Virus record (IMG/VR): IMGVR_UViG_3300030109_000199
Location: 2,714 to 62,686 of that record
From: a virus
Direction: 5' to 3' (one strand)
Length of the DNA stretch: 59,973 nt
The notes under the pieces are model-generated. The model was given only the letters and a program-made list of their open reading frames with translations, did not search any database and was not told the DNA's origin. Below are positions 29,187 through 37,177 of this stretch, one piece after another. A program made the position numbers and the translations under genes. The first letter of the stretch is position 1, and every line of letters begins with the position of its first letter.

Positions 29187-30044
29187 ATGAAAAAAATTAA
29201 TTCCTTGATTAAAGATATCTATAATTTATTCAAAGATAACAAAGGATGTAAACTAAAAATAAAAGATCGTGATGCTATCATAGATGTATGCGTTGAAAAT
29301 ATTCGAGAACAACTCACAACATCTATAATGGGGAATGATAGAGATGCTAGTAGATTAAGGATGTCTAATGTTGGGTATCCTGATAGAAAGATATGGTATC
29401 AATGTAATAATACACAACAAGAGGAGCTACAAGATAACGATCCAATAAAGTTTTTATATGGGCATATCATTGAAGAGCTAGTCTTTTGTTTCGCTAAGTT
29501 AGCAGGACATAAAGTAACAGACCAACAGAAAGAAACTACTCTTGAAGGTATCAAGGGTCATATAGATGGGCGTATAGATGGAGTGCTAGTCGATGTTAAG
29601 TCTGCTTCACCTATCAGCTATAGAAAGTTTAAAGATAGAACTTTATATAGTGATGACCCATTTGGATATATCGACCAACTATCTTCTTATGCTACGGCAT
29701 TAAAAGATAAAGAAGCTGGATTCTTGGTAATGAATAAAATATCAGGTGAACTATGTTGGATGGGGTTAGATGAATTAGAAATTTCCGATACGTCTAATCG
29801 TATTAAATTCCTAAAAGGAATGGTGACATCTACTACACCACCACCAAAATGCTACCCTGATGTTCCAGAAGGTAAGTCAGGTAATTATAAACTAAGTATA
29901 AATTGTTTTTACTGTTCATATAAAAAAGAGTGTTGGGCAGATGCTAACAATGGTCATGGTTTACGGACCTTCATGTATAAGAAAGGGCCAGTACATCTAA
30001 CTCGTGTTAGTCGAGTGCCTGATGTTCCTGAAGTAGGAATTTAA
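29187..30044 (+). CDS. Cas4/RecB-like Fe-S exonuclease
   Basis: The 285-residue protein contains GHIIEELVFCFAKLAGHKV, then IKGHIDGRIDGVLVDVKSASP, which supplies the D and D-x-K catalytic residues of a PD-(D/E)xK nuclease, and YIDQLSSYATAL, the QxxxY element. A cysteine upstream (IWYQCNN) and the C-terminal CFYCSYKKEC could hold a 4Fe-4S cluster as in Cas4 and AddB. It probably processes DNA ends during replication or recombination. There is no Shine-Dalgarno sequence, because the terminator T tract abuts the ATG. Confidence 0.85.
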   Translation: MKKINSLIKDIYNLFKDNKGCKLKIKDRDAIIDVCVENIREQLTTSIMGNDRDASRLRMSNVGYPDRKIWYQCNNTQQEELQDNDPIKFLYGHIIEELVFCFAKLAGHKVTDQQKETTLEGIKGHIDGRIDGVLVDVKSASPISYRKFKDRTLYSDDPFGYIDQLSSYATALKDKEAGFLVMNKISGELCWMGLDELEISDTSNRIKFLKGMVTSTTPPPKCYPDVPEGKSGNYKLSINCFYCSYKKECWADANNGHGLRTFMYKKGPVHLTRVSRVPDVPEVGI

Positions 30045-30046
30045 TT

Positions 30047-30406
30047 ATGAAAACATCTTCAGCCAAAGCTAAAGGACGTAAGCTACAAGACTGGGTTAGA
30101 AATAAACTTATAGAATATTTGGATGAAGATCATACCCATGATCTAGATAAAGAAATTACTACGGCAATCATGGGAGAGAACGGGGCAGATGTTAAACTTA
30201 GTAGTGCGTGTGAGCATCTGTTTCCCTTCTCTATTGAATGTAAGAATCAAGAAAAGTTTACAGGTTTATATAATATCTTAGATCAAGCTAAAGGTCATAG
30301 TGACTTACCACCACTAGTCTTTATTAAAATGAATAGGAGAAAGCCATTGGTTATTTTAGATGCAGAACAATTCTTTGAAGATTATTTCTATGAAGAAACC
30401 TACTGA
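30047..30406 (+). CDS. Small PD-(D/E)xK nuclease, resolvase-like
   Basis: The 119-residue protein begins MKTSSAKAKGRKLQDWVRNKLIEYL and has GENGADVKLSSACEHLFPFSIECKNQEKFTGLYNILDQAKGH, with the D and E-x-K of a PD-(D/E)xK core, and then PLVFIKMNRRKPLVIL. Small proteins of this type in phages are usually annotated as endodeoxyribonucleases or Holliday junction resolvases. It follows the Fe-S nuclease by two bases. Its 3' end overlaps the next gene. Confidence 0.75.
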   Translation: MKTSSAKAKGRKLQDWVRNKLIEYLDEDHTHDLDKEITTAIMGENGADVKLSSACEHLFPFSIECKNQEKFTGLYNILDQAKGHSDLPPLVFIKMNRRKPLVILDAEQFFEDYFYEETY

Positions 30407-30764
30407 CAATACGCATCCCCAATTAAATCTTCTATTTAATTTAGAAAAAAAATTACAGAAGGAGAAACCTGAACAATGTCTCTTCATTGCTGTAATTTTA
30501 CAGGCTTTGCTGGATGCAAGCAAGCCTACTTTTGAGACTGAAACAGAAACCATTACTGAGAATAGAGAGAGGGCAAAGGCATGGTTCTTTGCTAGTGTAG
30601 GTGTAACATGCAAAGATTATATAGAAGTATGCGATCACGCTGGAATAAACTATTCAGATACAAGACTATTTGCTCACCAACTGATACAATCAAAACACAA
30701 GACAAGAATAAGAAAGAGGATCAACCTCTTACTACGGAAGGAACTTCCCATCAAGATTATGTAA
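30390..30764 (+). CDS. Hypothetical protein, possible helix-turn-helix, 124 aa
   Basis: ATG at 30390 overlaps the nuclease end. The protein begins MKKPTDNTHPQLNLLFNLEKKLQKE and is helical. It has a NRERAKAWFFASVGVTCKDYIEVCDHAGINYSDTRLFAHQL segment, which may be a DNA-binding helix-turn-helix, and a basic C-terminus (HKTRIRKRINLLLRKE). I recall similar unnamed proteins near nucleases in phages. It overlaps the next gene by 157 bases. Confidence 0.6.
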   Translation: MKKPTDNTHPQLNLLFNLEKKLQKEKPEQCLFIAVILQALLDASKPTFETETETITENRERAKAWFFASVGVTCKDYIEVCDHAGINYSDTRLFAHQLIQSKHKTRIRKRINLLLRKELPIKIM

Positions 30765-30964
30765 ATAGTCCTTTACATTATAATCAAGCTGGTATAGAAT
30801 GTATTGACGCTATTGAAGCGGCATTAGGTGAAGGGTTTGAGTATTACCTTCAAGGTAATGTTATGAAATACTTATGGAGGTATAGATATAAAAATGGTGC
30901 GGAAGATTTAAAGAAAGCAGAATGGTATAACAAAAAACTTATAGAGTTAAAGGAGAAAAAATAA
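30608..30964 (+). CDS. DUF3310-family (SaV-like nucleotide metabolism) protein
   Basis: The conserved part is the C-terminal 70 residues: DYVNSPLHYNQAGIECIDAIEAALGEGFEYYLQGNVMKYLWRYRYKNGAEDLKKAEWYNKKLIEL. This matches the small phage DUF3310 proteins, often labelled nucleotide kinase, which are mainly helical. The N-terminal 45 residues overlap the previous gene in another frame, and I see no better downstream ATG. It directly precedes the RNR gene, which supports a nucleotide-pool role. Confidence 0.75.
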   Translation: MQRLYRSMRSRWNKLFRYKTICSPTDTIKTQDKNKKEDQPLTTEGTSHQDYVNSPLHYNQAGIECIDAIEAALGEGFEYYLQGNVMKYLWRYRYKNGAEDLKKAEWYNKKLIELKEKK

Positions 30965-32652
30965 TGGGGTACGGTCCACAAGTTCAAGCCTGTGAAGAGT
31001 TACACGCAACAAAGTATAGATTACCTAATGAAAGTTTTGAAGAGTCAGCAAGTCGTAATGCTGCCGCTATGTCAGACGATGACGATCATAGGAGTAAAAT
31101 AAAAGAAATCTTTTTAAATCAAAGGTTTATGCCAGCAGGTAGAGTTCAATCAGCAATGGGTAGCCCACGAGATGTTACTGCATATAACTGTTTTGTGTCG
31201 GGAGTTATCGAAGATAGTATGGAGTCCATTATGGAACGGGCTACTGAAGCTGCTGAAACTATGCGTAGGGGTGGTGGTATTGGCTATGACTTCTCTCGTA
31301 TACGCCCTGATGGTGATAGGATTGTTAGTCTTGATAGTTCTGCTAGTGGCCCCGTTTCTTTTATGCATATCTTTGATGCGGTTTGTAGAACGATAGTCTC
31401 TGCTGGTCATAGACGAGGAGCTATGATGGGGGTCTTACGTGTGGATCATCCAGACATAGAACAATTCATCAGAGCTAAACAGAACCAAGATAAACTTACT
31501 AACTTCAATATCTCAGTCGGTGTTACCGATGAGTTTATGCAAGCTGTAATAAAGAACACCCCATTCCAACTTAGATTTAATGACACAGTCTACAAAGAAA
31601 TAAATGCTGTTGCTTTGTGGGATGAGATTATGAGAGCTAATTGGGAGTGGGCTGAACCTGGGGTTCTATTTATAGATAGGATAAACAATGACAATCCTCT
31701 CTGGTATTGTGAACAGATCGAAGCCACTAACCCATGTGGTGAACAACCCCTTCCACCATTCGGTGCTTGTTTACTAGGTAGTTTTAACTTAGTTAAATAT
31801 GTAGATAATAAGGTGTTTAACTTTGATTTATTTAAAGAAGATATTTTCTCAGTGGTACGAGCGATGGACAATGTCATTGACCGTACTCGTTATCCACTAC
31901 CAGATCAAGAGACTGAAGCGAAAAATAAAAGGAGAATGGGATTAGGCATCACTGGTCTAGCTAACTGTCTTACAATGGTAGGGCTACGGTATGGATCAGA
32001 CGAAGCTGTACGCTTTACAAGAAAGATAGGTAGAGCCTTATCTTATACATCTGTAGAGGCTAGTTGTGATCTAGCTAAAGAGAAAGGATCGTTTCCTTTT
32101 TACCAACCTAAGTATTTACTAAGTGGGTATGTGAAAAGACTACCATCAGACCTACAAGATAAGATAGCTAAGTCTGGTATCCGCAATAGCCATCTCACAA
32201 GTATTGCTCCTACTGGTACAATTAGTTTCACGGCTGATAATATCAGTAGTGGAGTTGAGCCTGTCTTTATGCATGAGGTAGATCGTACTGTAATCCAAGA
32301 AGATGGTGCTCAGATTATTAAGCTACAGGATTATGTCTATGCTAACTATGGTATTAAAGCAGAGACAACTGAAGACCTAACTGTAGAAGACCACCTTAAA
32401 ATGCAGGTAGCTATCCAACCTTACATTGATAGTGCAGTATCAAAGACTATAAATGTAGGAGATAATGTAACTTTTGAAGAATTTAAAGATGTTTATATCC
32501 AAGGATGGAAAGGAAAATTAAAAGGAGTAACAACCTTTAGACTTGCTGGTAAGAGGTATGGTATTCTTAATAAGAGTGAACCTTCTGTAAAAGAAGAAGA
32601 GGGTGTTGCTTGTTTCATTGATCCTACGACAGGGCAGAAGGAGTGTGGGTAA
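30964..32652 (+). CDS. nrdJ: Ribonucleotide reductase, class II (B12-dependent)
   Basis: The 562-residue protein has AYNCFVSGVIEDSMESIMERATEAAETMRRGGGIGYDFSRIRP, HRRGAMMGVLRVDHPDIEQFI, the active-site loop ATNPCGEQPLPPFGACLLGSFNL, and APTGTISFTADNISSGVEPVF. These are signatures of adenosylcobalamin-dependent reductases. There is no N-terminal ATP-cone, as is usual for phage forms. A C-terminal Cys pair (VACFIDPTTGQKECG) could act as the redox shuttle. It converts ribonucleotides to deoxyribonucleotides and makes the phage depend on host cobalamin. Confidence 0.92.
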   Translation: MGYGPQVQACEELHATKYRLPNESFEESASRNAAAMSDDDDHRSKIKEIFLNQRFMPAGRVQSAMGSPRDVTAYNCFVSGVIEDSMESIMERATEAAETMRRGGGIGYDFSRIRPDGDRIVSLDSSASGPVSFMHIFDAVCRTIVSAGHRRGAMMGVLRVDHPDIEQFIRAKQNQDKLTNFNISVGVTDEFMQAVIKNTPFQLRFNDTVYKEINAVALWDEIMRANWEWAEPGVLFIDRINNDNPLWYCEQIEATNPCGEQPLPPFGACLLGSFNLVKYVDNKVFNFDLFKEDIFSVVRAMDNVIDRTRYPLPDQETEAKNKRRMGLGITGLANCLTMVGLRYGSDEAVRFTRKIGRALSYTSVEASCDLAKEKGSFPFYQPKYLLSGYVKRLPSDLQDKIAKSGIRNSHLTSIAPTGTISFTADNISSGVEPVFMHEVDRTVIQEDGAQIIKLQDYVYANYGIKAETTEDLTVEDHLKMQVAIQPYIDSAVSKTINVGDNVTFEEFKDVYIQGWKGKLKGVTTFRLAGKRYGILNKSEPSVKEEEGVACFIDPTTGQKECG

Positions 32653-32825
32653 TGGTATACCATACTATGGAAGATAGGATTGAAGTTCTAGAGATGGAAA
32701 TTAAATTCTTAGAAGAGAAATATGAAAAGATGGATAGCGATGGAGGTAGATTTCAAACAGCCATTGAAGTCCTTAAAGAAATAGTAGATGAGTTAAAGTT
32801 TAAATGCTCATGGAGAAGACATTAA
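32652..32825 (+). CDS. Coiled-coil protein, 57 aa
   Basis: ATG at 32652 overlaps the RNR stop by one base and has AAGGAG upstream. GTG at 32643 is possible but less likely. The acidic heptad pattern (MEDRIEVLEMEIKFLEEKYEKM) is followed by a basic end (KCSWRRH). It overlaps the next gene by one base. No family is recognised. Confidence 0.6.
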   Translation: MVYHTMEDRIEVLEMEIKFLEEKYEKMDSDGGRFQTAIEVLKEIVDELKFKCSWRRH

Positions 32826-33268
32826 TGATTAAATATTGGGATATGCCTATAGTACAGATAGGTATAGGGTTAGTTGTATTTTACTTTGGCTTAAAGATGT
32901 TTGCTGGAGGTATGAAGTCTCTAGGAAATGTAGAGCATCTAGAGTGGTTTGTTCATAATCCATACTGGATGTTCTTAGGGGGGATTGTATGTACGTTAGC
33001 ATGGCAGTCAAGTTCTCTTAGCACTACAGCTATTATAGCCTTAGTAGCTAGTGGGTTCTTACCCTTACCTAGTGCTATAGCTGCTGTACTAGGAGCTAAT
33101 ATAGGAACAACAGGAACTATCTGGTTAGCAGGGTTACTTGTATCTGATGGGTTTCCTAAAGGAGATACACTACGAATAGCTATGGCTCATACAGGAGCTA
33201 ATCTTTTAATGGCAGTATCACTACTACCGTGGGTCAATCATATCGCAAGATTTATAGGGAGGTTTTAA
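32825..33268 (+). CDS. Half-size Na/Pi cotransporter-like membrane protein
   Basis: ATG at 32825 (TAATG overlap, GGAGAAG upstream) gives 147 residues. Four hydrophobic segments are visible. The conserved sequence WQSSSLSTTAIIALVASGFLPLPSAIAAVLGANIGTTGTIWLAG has the QSSS and GANIGTT motifs of the type II Na/phosphate cotransporter (PF02690) repeat. Cellular members have two inverted repeats, while this protein has one, so it would need to dimerise. It could affect phosphate uptake during infection. It may be the phage-specific short form. Confidence 0.75.
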   Translation: MIKYWDMPIVQIGIGLVVFYFGLKMFAGGMKSLGNVEHLEWFVHNPYWMFLGGIVCTLAWQSSSLSTTAIIALVASGFLPLPSAIAAVLGANIGTTGTIWLAGLLVSDGFPKGDTLRIAMAHTGANLLMAVSLLPWVNHIARFIGRF

Positions 33269-33346
33269 ATGTTAACAGGTTTTGTTATAGCAATGTGTGT
33301 TATACATATAGCTCCACTAGCAATACATCTTATAAAGACAATGTAA
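33269..33346 (+). CDS. Tiny membrane peptide, 25 aa
   Basis: ATG follows the previous stop directly and has a strong GGGAGG ribosome site. The product MLTGFVIAMCVIHIAPLAIHLIKTM is one membrane helix. Its position suggests an accessory subunit of the half-size transporter, but that is inference. Confidence 0.5.
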   Translation: MLTGFVIAMCVIHIAPLAIHLIKTM

Positions 33347-33354
33347 AATAATAC

Positions 33355-33383
33355 TTGACAAAGGTAATATTTTTTGATATCAT
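33355..33383 (+). promoter_or_regulatory. Sigma70-type promoter
   Basis: TTGACA (33355-33360) and TATCAT (33378-33383) are separated by exactly 17 bases. It drives the 33459 gene and probably the glycosyltransferase genes beyond it. Confidence 0.8.
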
Positions 33384-33396
33384 ATATAGTATCATA

Positions 33397-33430
33397 GGTA
33401 AACTATTGCTATATATGTAGGGTAGTTACC
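33397..33430 (+). ncRNA. Leader hairpin of the 33459 gene
   Basis: GGTAAACTA pairs with TAGTTACC with one bulged A. The loop is A/T-rich. It sits in the transcript leader between the promoter and the AAAGGAG ribosome site, in the same place as the TTACG/CTTAG hairpins but without their internal loop. Confidence 0.5.
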
Positions 33431-33458
33431 TTACTTGCTTTTATAAAGGAGAAAAAAT

Positions 33459-33686
33459 ATGTACCCCAATAATTATTACGGTGACTTCGTTCATGCCATG
33501 CTTAATAATACCTTTGGTATTCGGAACCAGCCAACAGTTTATGTTGTATCTGAAGAGCGTATAAAGGATATGGAAAAAAGAAAACAACAAAAAACTCTTG
33601 CATCTATTGATAAAAGAATAGAGGAACTCCAGGCTTATCGAAAGTCTGTAGAGGATTCCATTCCTAAATTAGAGTCTAAAGAATAA
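33459..33686 (+). CDS. Hypothetical protein with C-terminal coiled coil, 75 aa
   Basis: The product begins MYPNNYYGDFVHAMLNNTFGIRNQPTVYVVSEERIKDME and ends in a Lys/Glu-rich helix (IDKRIEELQAYRKSVEDSIPKLE). It has its own promoter and an AAAGGAG ribosome site, so it may be well expressed. The function is unknown. Confidence 0.7.
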   Translation: MYPNNYYGDFVHAMLNNTFGIRNQPTVYVVSEERIKDMEKRKQQKTLASIDKRIEELQAYRKSVEDSIPKLESKE

Positions 33687-33703
33687 CAGGAGTAAAAAGG
33701 TTT

Positions 33704-34498
33704 ATGTATCAAAGACAACCAACGATTTATATTGGCTACGATGCTAAAGAACATTTAGCTTTTGAAACATTAGTTAAGTCTATTGAACTTACATCTTCAG
33801 TAAAAAACTTAAACATTGTAAAGCTAGATCAGGATGCACTTAGGTCTGCTGGATTGTATCGTAGAGCATGGACTACCAGCCCTGACAATAGAAATCAAAA
33901 GATTGATCTTAATGATGGTAAACCTTTTTCTACTGACTTTAGCTTTACAAGGTTTTTAATCCCTCATCTCAATCAGTATGAAGGTAAAGCAATCTTTATG
34001 GATTGTGATATGTTAGTGCGGTCAGATATTATGGAAGTCTTTAACCGATACACTAACGATGTCCATGCAGTTTCCTGTGTGTGGCATAAGTACCAACCTA
34101 ACAATACAACTAAAATGGATAACCAAGCACAGGAAACATACTCTATGAAGAACTGGTCTAGCTTTATGTTGTGGAATTGTGGACATAAAGCTAACCTTAA
34201 TCTTACAGTAGATGATGTTAATACTAAGTCAGGGTATTGGCTCCATAACTTTAAGTGGTTAGATGGTTGGGCGCATGGGAGAATGACACAATTTCCTATT
34301 GGAGAAATTAATGAAGAGTGGAATTGGTTAGACCATCACTCATCTGAAACCATTGAACCCAAGAATGTACACTTTACTACAGGTGGACCTTGGTTTGATA
34401 ACTGGTCAGCATCTCGTGATGTAGATATCAAATACGCTACAGAGTGGAGTGCAATGAAAGATAAGATTACAATGGAAGAAGGACTATCTAATGTATAA
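33704..34498 (+). CDS. Glycosyltransferase, GT8-like
   Basis: The 264-residue protein has IYIGYDAKEHLAFETLVKSIELTS, SFTRFLIPHLNQYEGKAIFMDCDMLVRSDI (D-x-D motif for metal and sugar nucleotide), SFMLWNCGHKANL and a C-terminal WNWLDHHSSETIEPKNVHFTTGGPWFDNW. These fit the nucleotide-sugar glycosyltransferase fold of GT8 type. It probably adds sugar to a phage or host surface molecule or to modified DNA. It overlaps the large multidomain gene by eight bases, so the two likely work together. Confidence 0.8.
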   Translation: MYQRQPTIYIGYDAKEHLAFETLVKSIELTSSVKNLNIVKLDQDALRSAGLYRRAWTTSPDNRNQKIDLNDGKPFSTDFSFTRFLIPHLNQYEGKAIFMDCDMLVRSDIMEVFNRYTNDVHAVSCVWHKYQPNNTTKMDNQAQETYSMKNWSSFMLWNCGHKANLNLTVDDVNTKSGYWLHNFKWLDGWAHGRMTQFPIGEINEEWNWLDHHSSETIEPKNVHFTTGGPWFDNWSASRDVDIKYATEWSAMKDKITMEEGLSNV

Positions 34499-36773
34499 CT
34501 TCGTAACCTCTATGAATGAGGATGGTTTAAAACTTTATGGCATGAAGATGCTTGAGACTGCTGCCCGATATTGGAAAGAACCTCTTAAACTTACGGTGTA
34601 TTATCATGACTTTGATTTGGACAAGCATGACGTACCCCATCCTCCTCACATAGAATACCGTAATCTTAATCTACTCACAGAGATGACTGCCTTTAGAGAA
34701 ACCTTTAAAGAACATGATGGTACTGAAGATGGTAAGATAGATTATAATTTTAGACTAGATGCTATAAAGTTTTGTCATAAAGTCTTTGCTTTAACAGAGT
34801 TTGCTTTTGAATTAGCTGAAGATAGTCGTGATCCTGGTTGGTGTATCTGGTTGGATGCAGATACCTTTACTAAGAAAGAATTTAATGCAACAGATTTAGA
34901 TAAATTTCTTAACCCTAAAGCAGAGTTAGCTTTCTTAGGTAGGAAACATTTTGATTATAGTGAAACATCCTTTATGGGTTTCAATCTTAAGTATCGTGGA
35001 GCATTAGACTTACTAGGTGATCTCCGTGGGGCTTATAACTCTGGTGAAGTTTTGAACTACCGTGAATGGCACGATGGCTTTATCTTTGAAAGACTGTTAA
35101 CTATCTACCGTGCTCATGGTATGAGGGTACAAGATTTCACAGGACATTTGGACATCAAAGATTTAGTAAAGGGTAAGCAAGCTTTTGAATCTTTTCCGCT
35201 TAGTGATTTTATGGAGCATCTTAAGGGTGATCGTAAATCAAAAGTAAAAGGTAAACCTATTCCTCCAGCCCAACGCTATAAACAACTAGCAGATATTATT
35301 CGTCAGTACCAGCCAGCTAAGGTAGTAGAGACTGGTACATGGATAGGGCAACGTGCTATCGAAATGGCCTTAGCTTCCTTTGAGAATAGAGATGACTTCC
35401 ACTATATAGGGCATGACCTTTTTGAAGAGGGTAATGAAGAGTTAAGTATCAAAGAACTTAATGCTAAACGGATTGTATCGGTAGAAGATATTACTAAACA
35501 TCTTAATGAGTTCAAAGATAAGATGAAAGAGAAAGATAAAATCTTTACCTTTGAACTAATAAAAGGAGATACAAATCAAACACTACAAGATAATATAGAT
35601 GCAGACCTAGCTTATATTGATGGTGGACATAGTACAGTAACAGTTCAAAATGATTATAATAAACTTAAGCATATTCCTGTAGTGGTCTTTGATGATTTCT
35701 TTACGGCTGATAAAGATGGTAACTGTGTAGAACCTGAGTTTCAAGAAGTAAATAGAATCATGGAACAGACAACTCACCGTAAGTATGTGCTGCCATCTAG
35801 TGATGGGGTACGTGAGGGAGGGTTTACTCACCTAGCAGTTATGCTAACTGATCCTGATATCCCAGACTTAACCAATAAGGTAATGCAAGTTCCTATTCAT
35901 GTTACTCCTAAAGACTGTGTACCTGATCAGAACCTAGTAAGTAATATTAAAAAGAATATTAAATTGATGGATAACTGGTTGGAAAAAGGAAGAGCACATT
36001 CTGATAGAGTTATTATTGTATCAGGAGGAAGTAGTACAGACTGGGATCATGTAAAAAAATTAAGCCGACAAGATAATACTCGTGTAGTCTGTGTTAAACA
36101 TTCATACCCTCATCTCCTTAAACACGGCATTCAACCGTGGGGATGTGTTATACTAGACCCTAGACCCCTAAGTGGTAAGTCTACTCATGGGGTTATTCGT
36201 AAAACTTTATTCAATAAGGTAGATAAAAATACTATATTCTTCTTAGCATCCATGACTAATCCTTCAGTGACAAGGCTTCTTAAGAAACAAGGAGCTAATC
36301 TATGGGGATGGCACGCATTCTCTGATACTCTACGGTCAGAAGGAGACAAAAATAAACCAGTGTTAGATAATACAATTAATGTTTCAAATGAATTTAATAT
36401 ACCATCTGATACTACATTTATTACGGGTGGAACCTGTGCAGCTATGAGAGCTATAGGTATGATGCACGTACTAGGCTTTAGAACCTTTGATCTTTTTGGT
36501 TATGACTGTATTGTACCAGAGCCTAGTGCTAAAGATAAAACTAAAAAGGAGAGAGATGGTAGACCTAAGTGGATGAATGTTACGGTGGATGACCATAAGT
36601 TCTGGACTACAGGAGAACTACTAGCTATGGCACAAGACTGTGAAAAACTCTTTGAGCGTGATGATGTAGATATGGATATCACTGTACATGGAGAGAATAC
36701 TTTAGTGAGTACACTATGGGAGAAGTCCCGTATGAGTAAAGTTAAAAGTTATAAGGAGTTTTTACCATGTTAG
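34491..36773 (+). CDS. Three-domain protein: glycosyltransferase, methyltransferase, DUF115
   Basis: The 760 residues fall into three parts. Residues 1-240 resemble a nucleotide-sugar transferase (YNFVTSMNEDGLKLYG, CIWLDADTF with D-x-D near 121). Residues 260-430 form a class I methyltransferase (AKVVETGTWIGQRAIEMAL as SAM loop, YIDGGHSTVTVQNDYNKL near 374). Residues 490-720 match DUF115/MptE-like Rossmann proteins (RVIIVSGGSSTDWDHV near 505, TFITGGTCAAMRAIGMMHVLGFRTFDLFGYDC near 642). Bacterial DUF115 proteins can glycosylate flagellin with nonulosonic acids. The fusion could build a methylated glycan on virion or host. Confidence 0.75.
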   Translation: MYNFVTSMNEDGLKLYGMKMLETAARYWKEPLKLTVYYHDFDLDKHDVPHPPHIEYRNLNLLTEMTAFRETFKEHDGTEDGKIDYNFRLDAIKFCHKVFALTEFAFELAEDSRDPGWCIWLDADTFTKKEFNATDLDKFLNPKAELAFLGRKHFDYSETSFMGFNLKYRGALDLLGDLRGAYNSGEVLNYREWHDGFIFERLLTIYRAHGMRVQDFTGHLDIKDLVKGKQAFESFPLSDFMEHLKGDRKSKVKGKPIPPAQRYKQLADIIRQYQPAKVVETGTWIGQRAIEMALASFENRDDFHYIGHDLFEEGNEELSIKELNAKRIVSVEDITKHLNEFKDKMKEKDKIFTFELIKGDTNQTLQDNIDADLAYIDGGHSTVTVQNDYNKLKHIPVVVFDDFFTADKDGNCVEPEFQEVNRIMEQTTHRKYVLPSSDGVREGGFTHLAVMLTDPDIPDLTNKVMQVPIHVTPKDCVPDQNLVSNIKKNIKLMDNWLEKGRAHSDRVIIVSGGSSTDWDHVKKLSRQDNTRVVCVKHSYPHLLKHGIQPWGCVILDPRPLSGKSTHGVIRKTLFNKVDKNTIFFLASMTNPSVTRLLKKQGANLWGWHAFSDTLRSEGDKNKPVLDNTINVSNEFNIPSDTTFITGGTCAAMRAIGMMHVLGFRTFDLFGYDCIVPEPSAKDKTKKERDGRPKWMNVTVDDHKFWTTGELLAMAQDCEKLFERDDVDMDITVHGENTLVSTLWEKSRMSKVKSYKEFLPC

Positions 36774-37177
36774 GATTAGCAGATAGTATTGTAGGAGTAG
36801 CAGGAAAAGTCTTAGATAAGTTCGTAGAGGATAAAGACTTAAAGACTAAGCTCAATGCTGAACTTAAACAACAGATGATTAGTCTTGATCTTGCTCAAGC
36901 ACAAGCTAATATAGAGCAAGCTAAACATCCTTCTATCTTTGTAAGCGGTAGCCGACCAGCCATCATGTGGATATGTGCATTTGGTTTAGGCTGGCAGTTT
37001 GTATTCCAACCTGTATTTGTATGGGTTATAGCTGTATCAGGTGCAGACATAGCTATTCCTATTATACCTACTGAGGGGTTAATGACCCTTACCCTATCAT
37101 TATTAGGACTAGGTGCTGCTAGGTCAGCAGAAAAGTTCAAGGGTGTAGCTAGGGAAAACATGAGAAAGAGTAGATGA
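36767..37177 (+). CDS. Holin, 3-TM gene-transfer-agent type
   Basis: The 136-residue protein has an amphipathic N-terminus (DSIVGVAGKVLDKFVEDKDLKTKLNAELKQQM), then HPSIFVSGSRPAIMWICAFGLGWQFVFQPVFVWVIA and a further hydrophobic stretch (GLMTLTLSLLGLGAARSAEKFKG). This is the GTA_holin_3TM pattern (PF11351). It would form inner-membrane lesions that let endolysin out. It overlaps the 760-residue gene and the IscA-like gene, which makes it part of a tightly coupled string. Confidence 0.85.
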   Translation: MLGLADSIVGVAGKVLDKFVEDKDLKTKLNAELKQQMISLDLAQAQANIEQAKHPSIFVSGSRPAIMWICAFGLGWQFVFQPVFVWVIAVSGADIAIPIIPTEGLMTLTLSLLGLGAARSAEKFKGVARENMRKSR

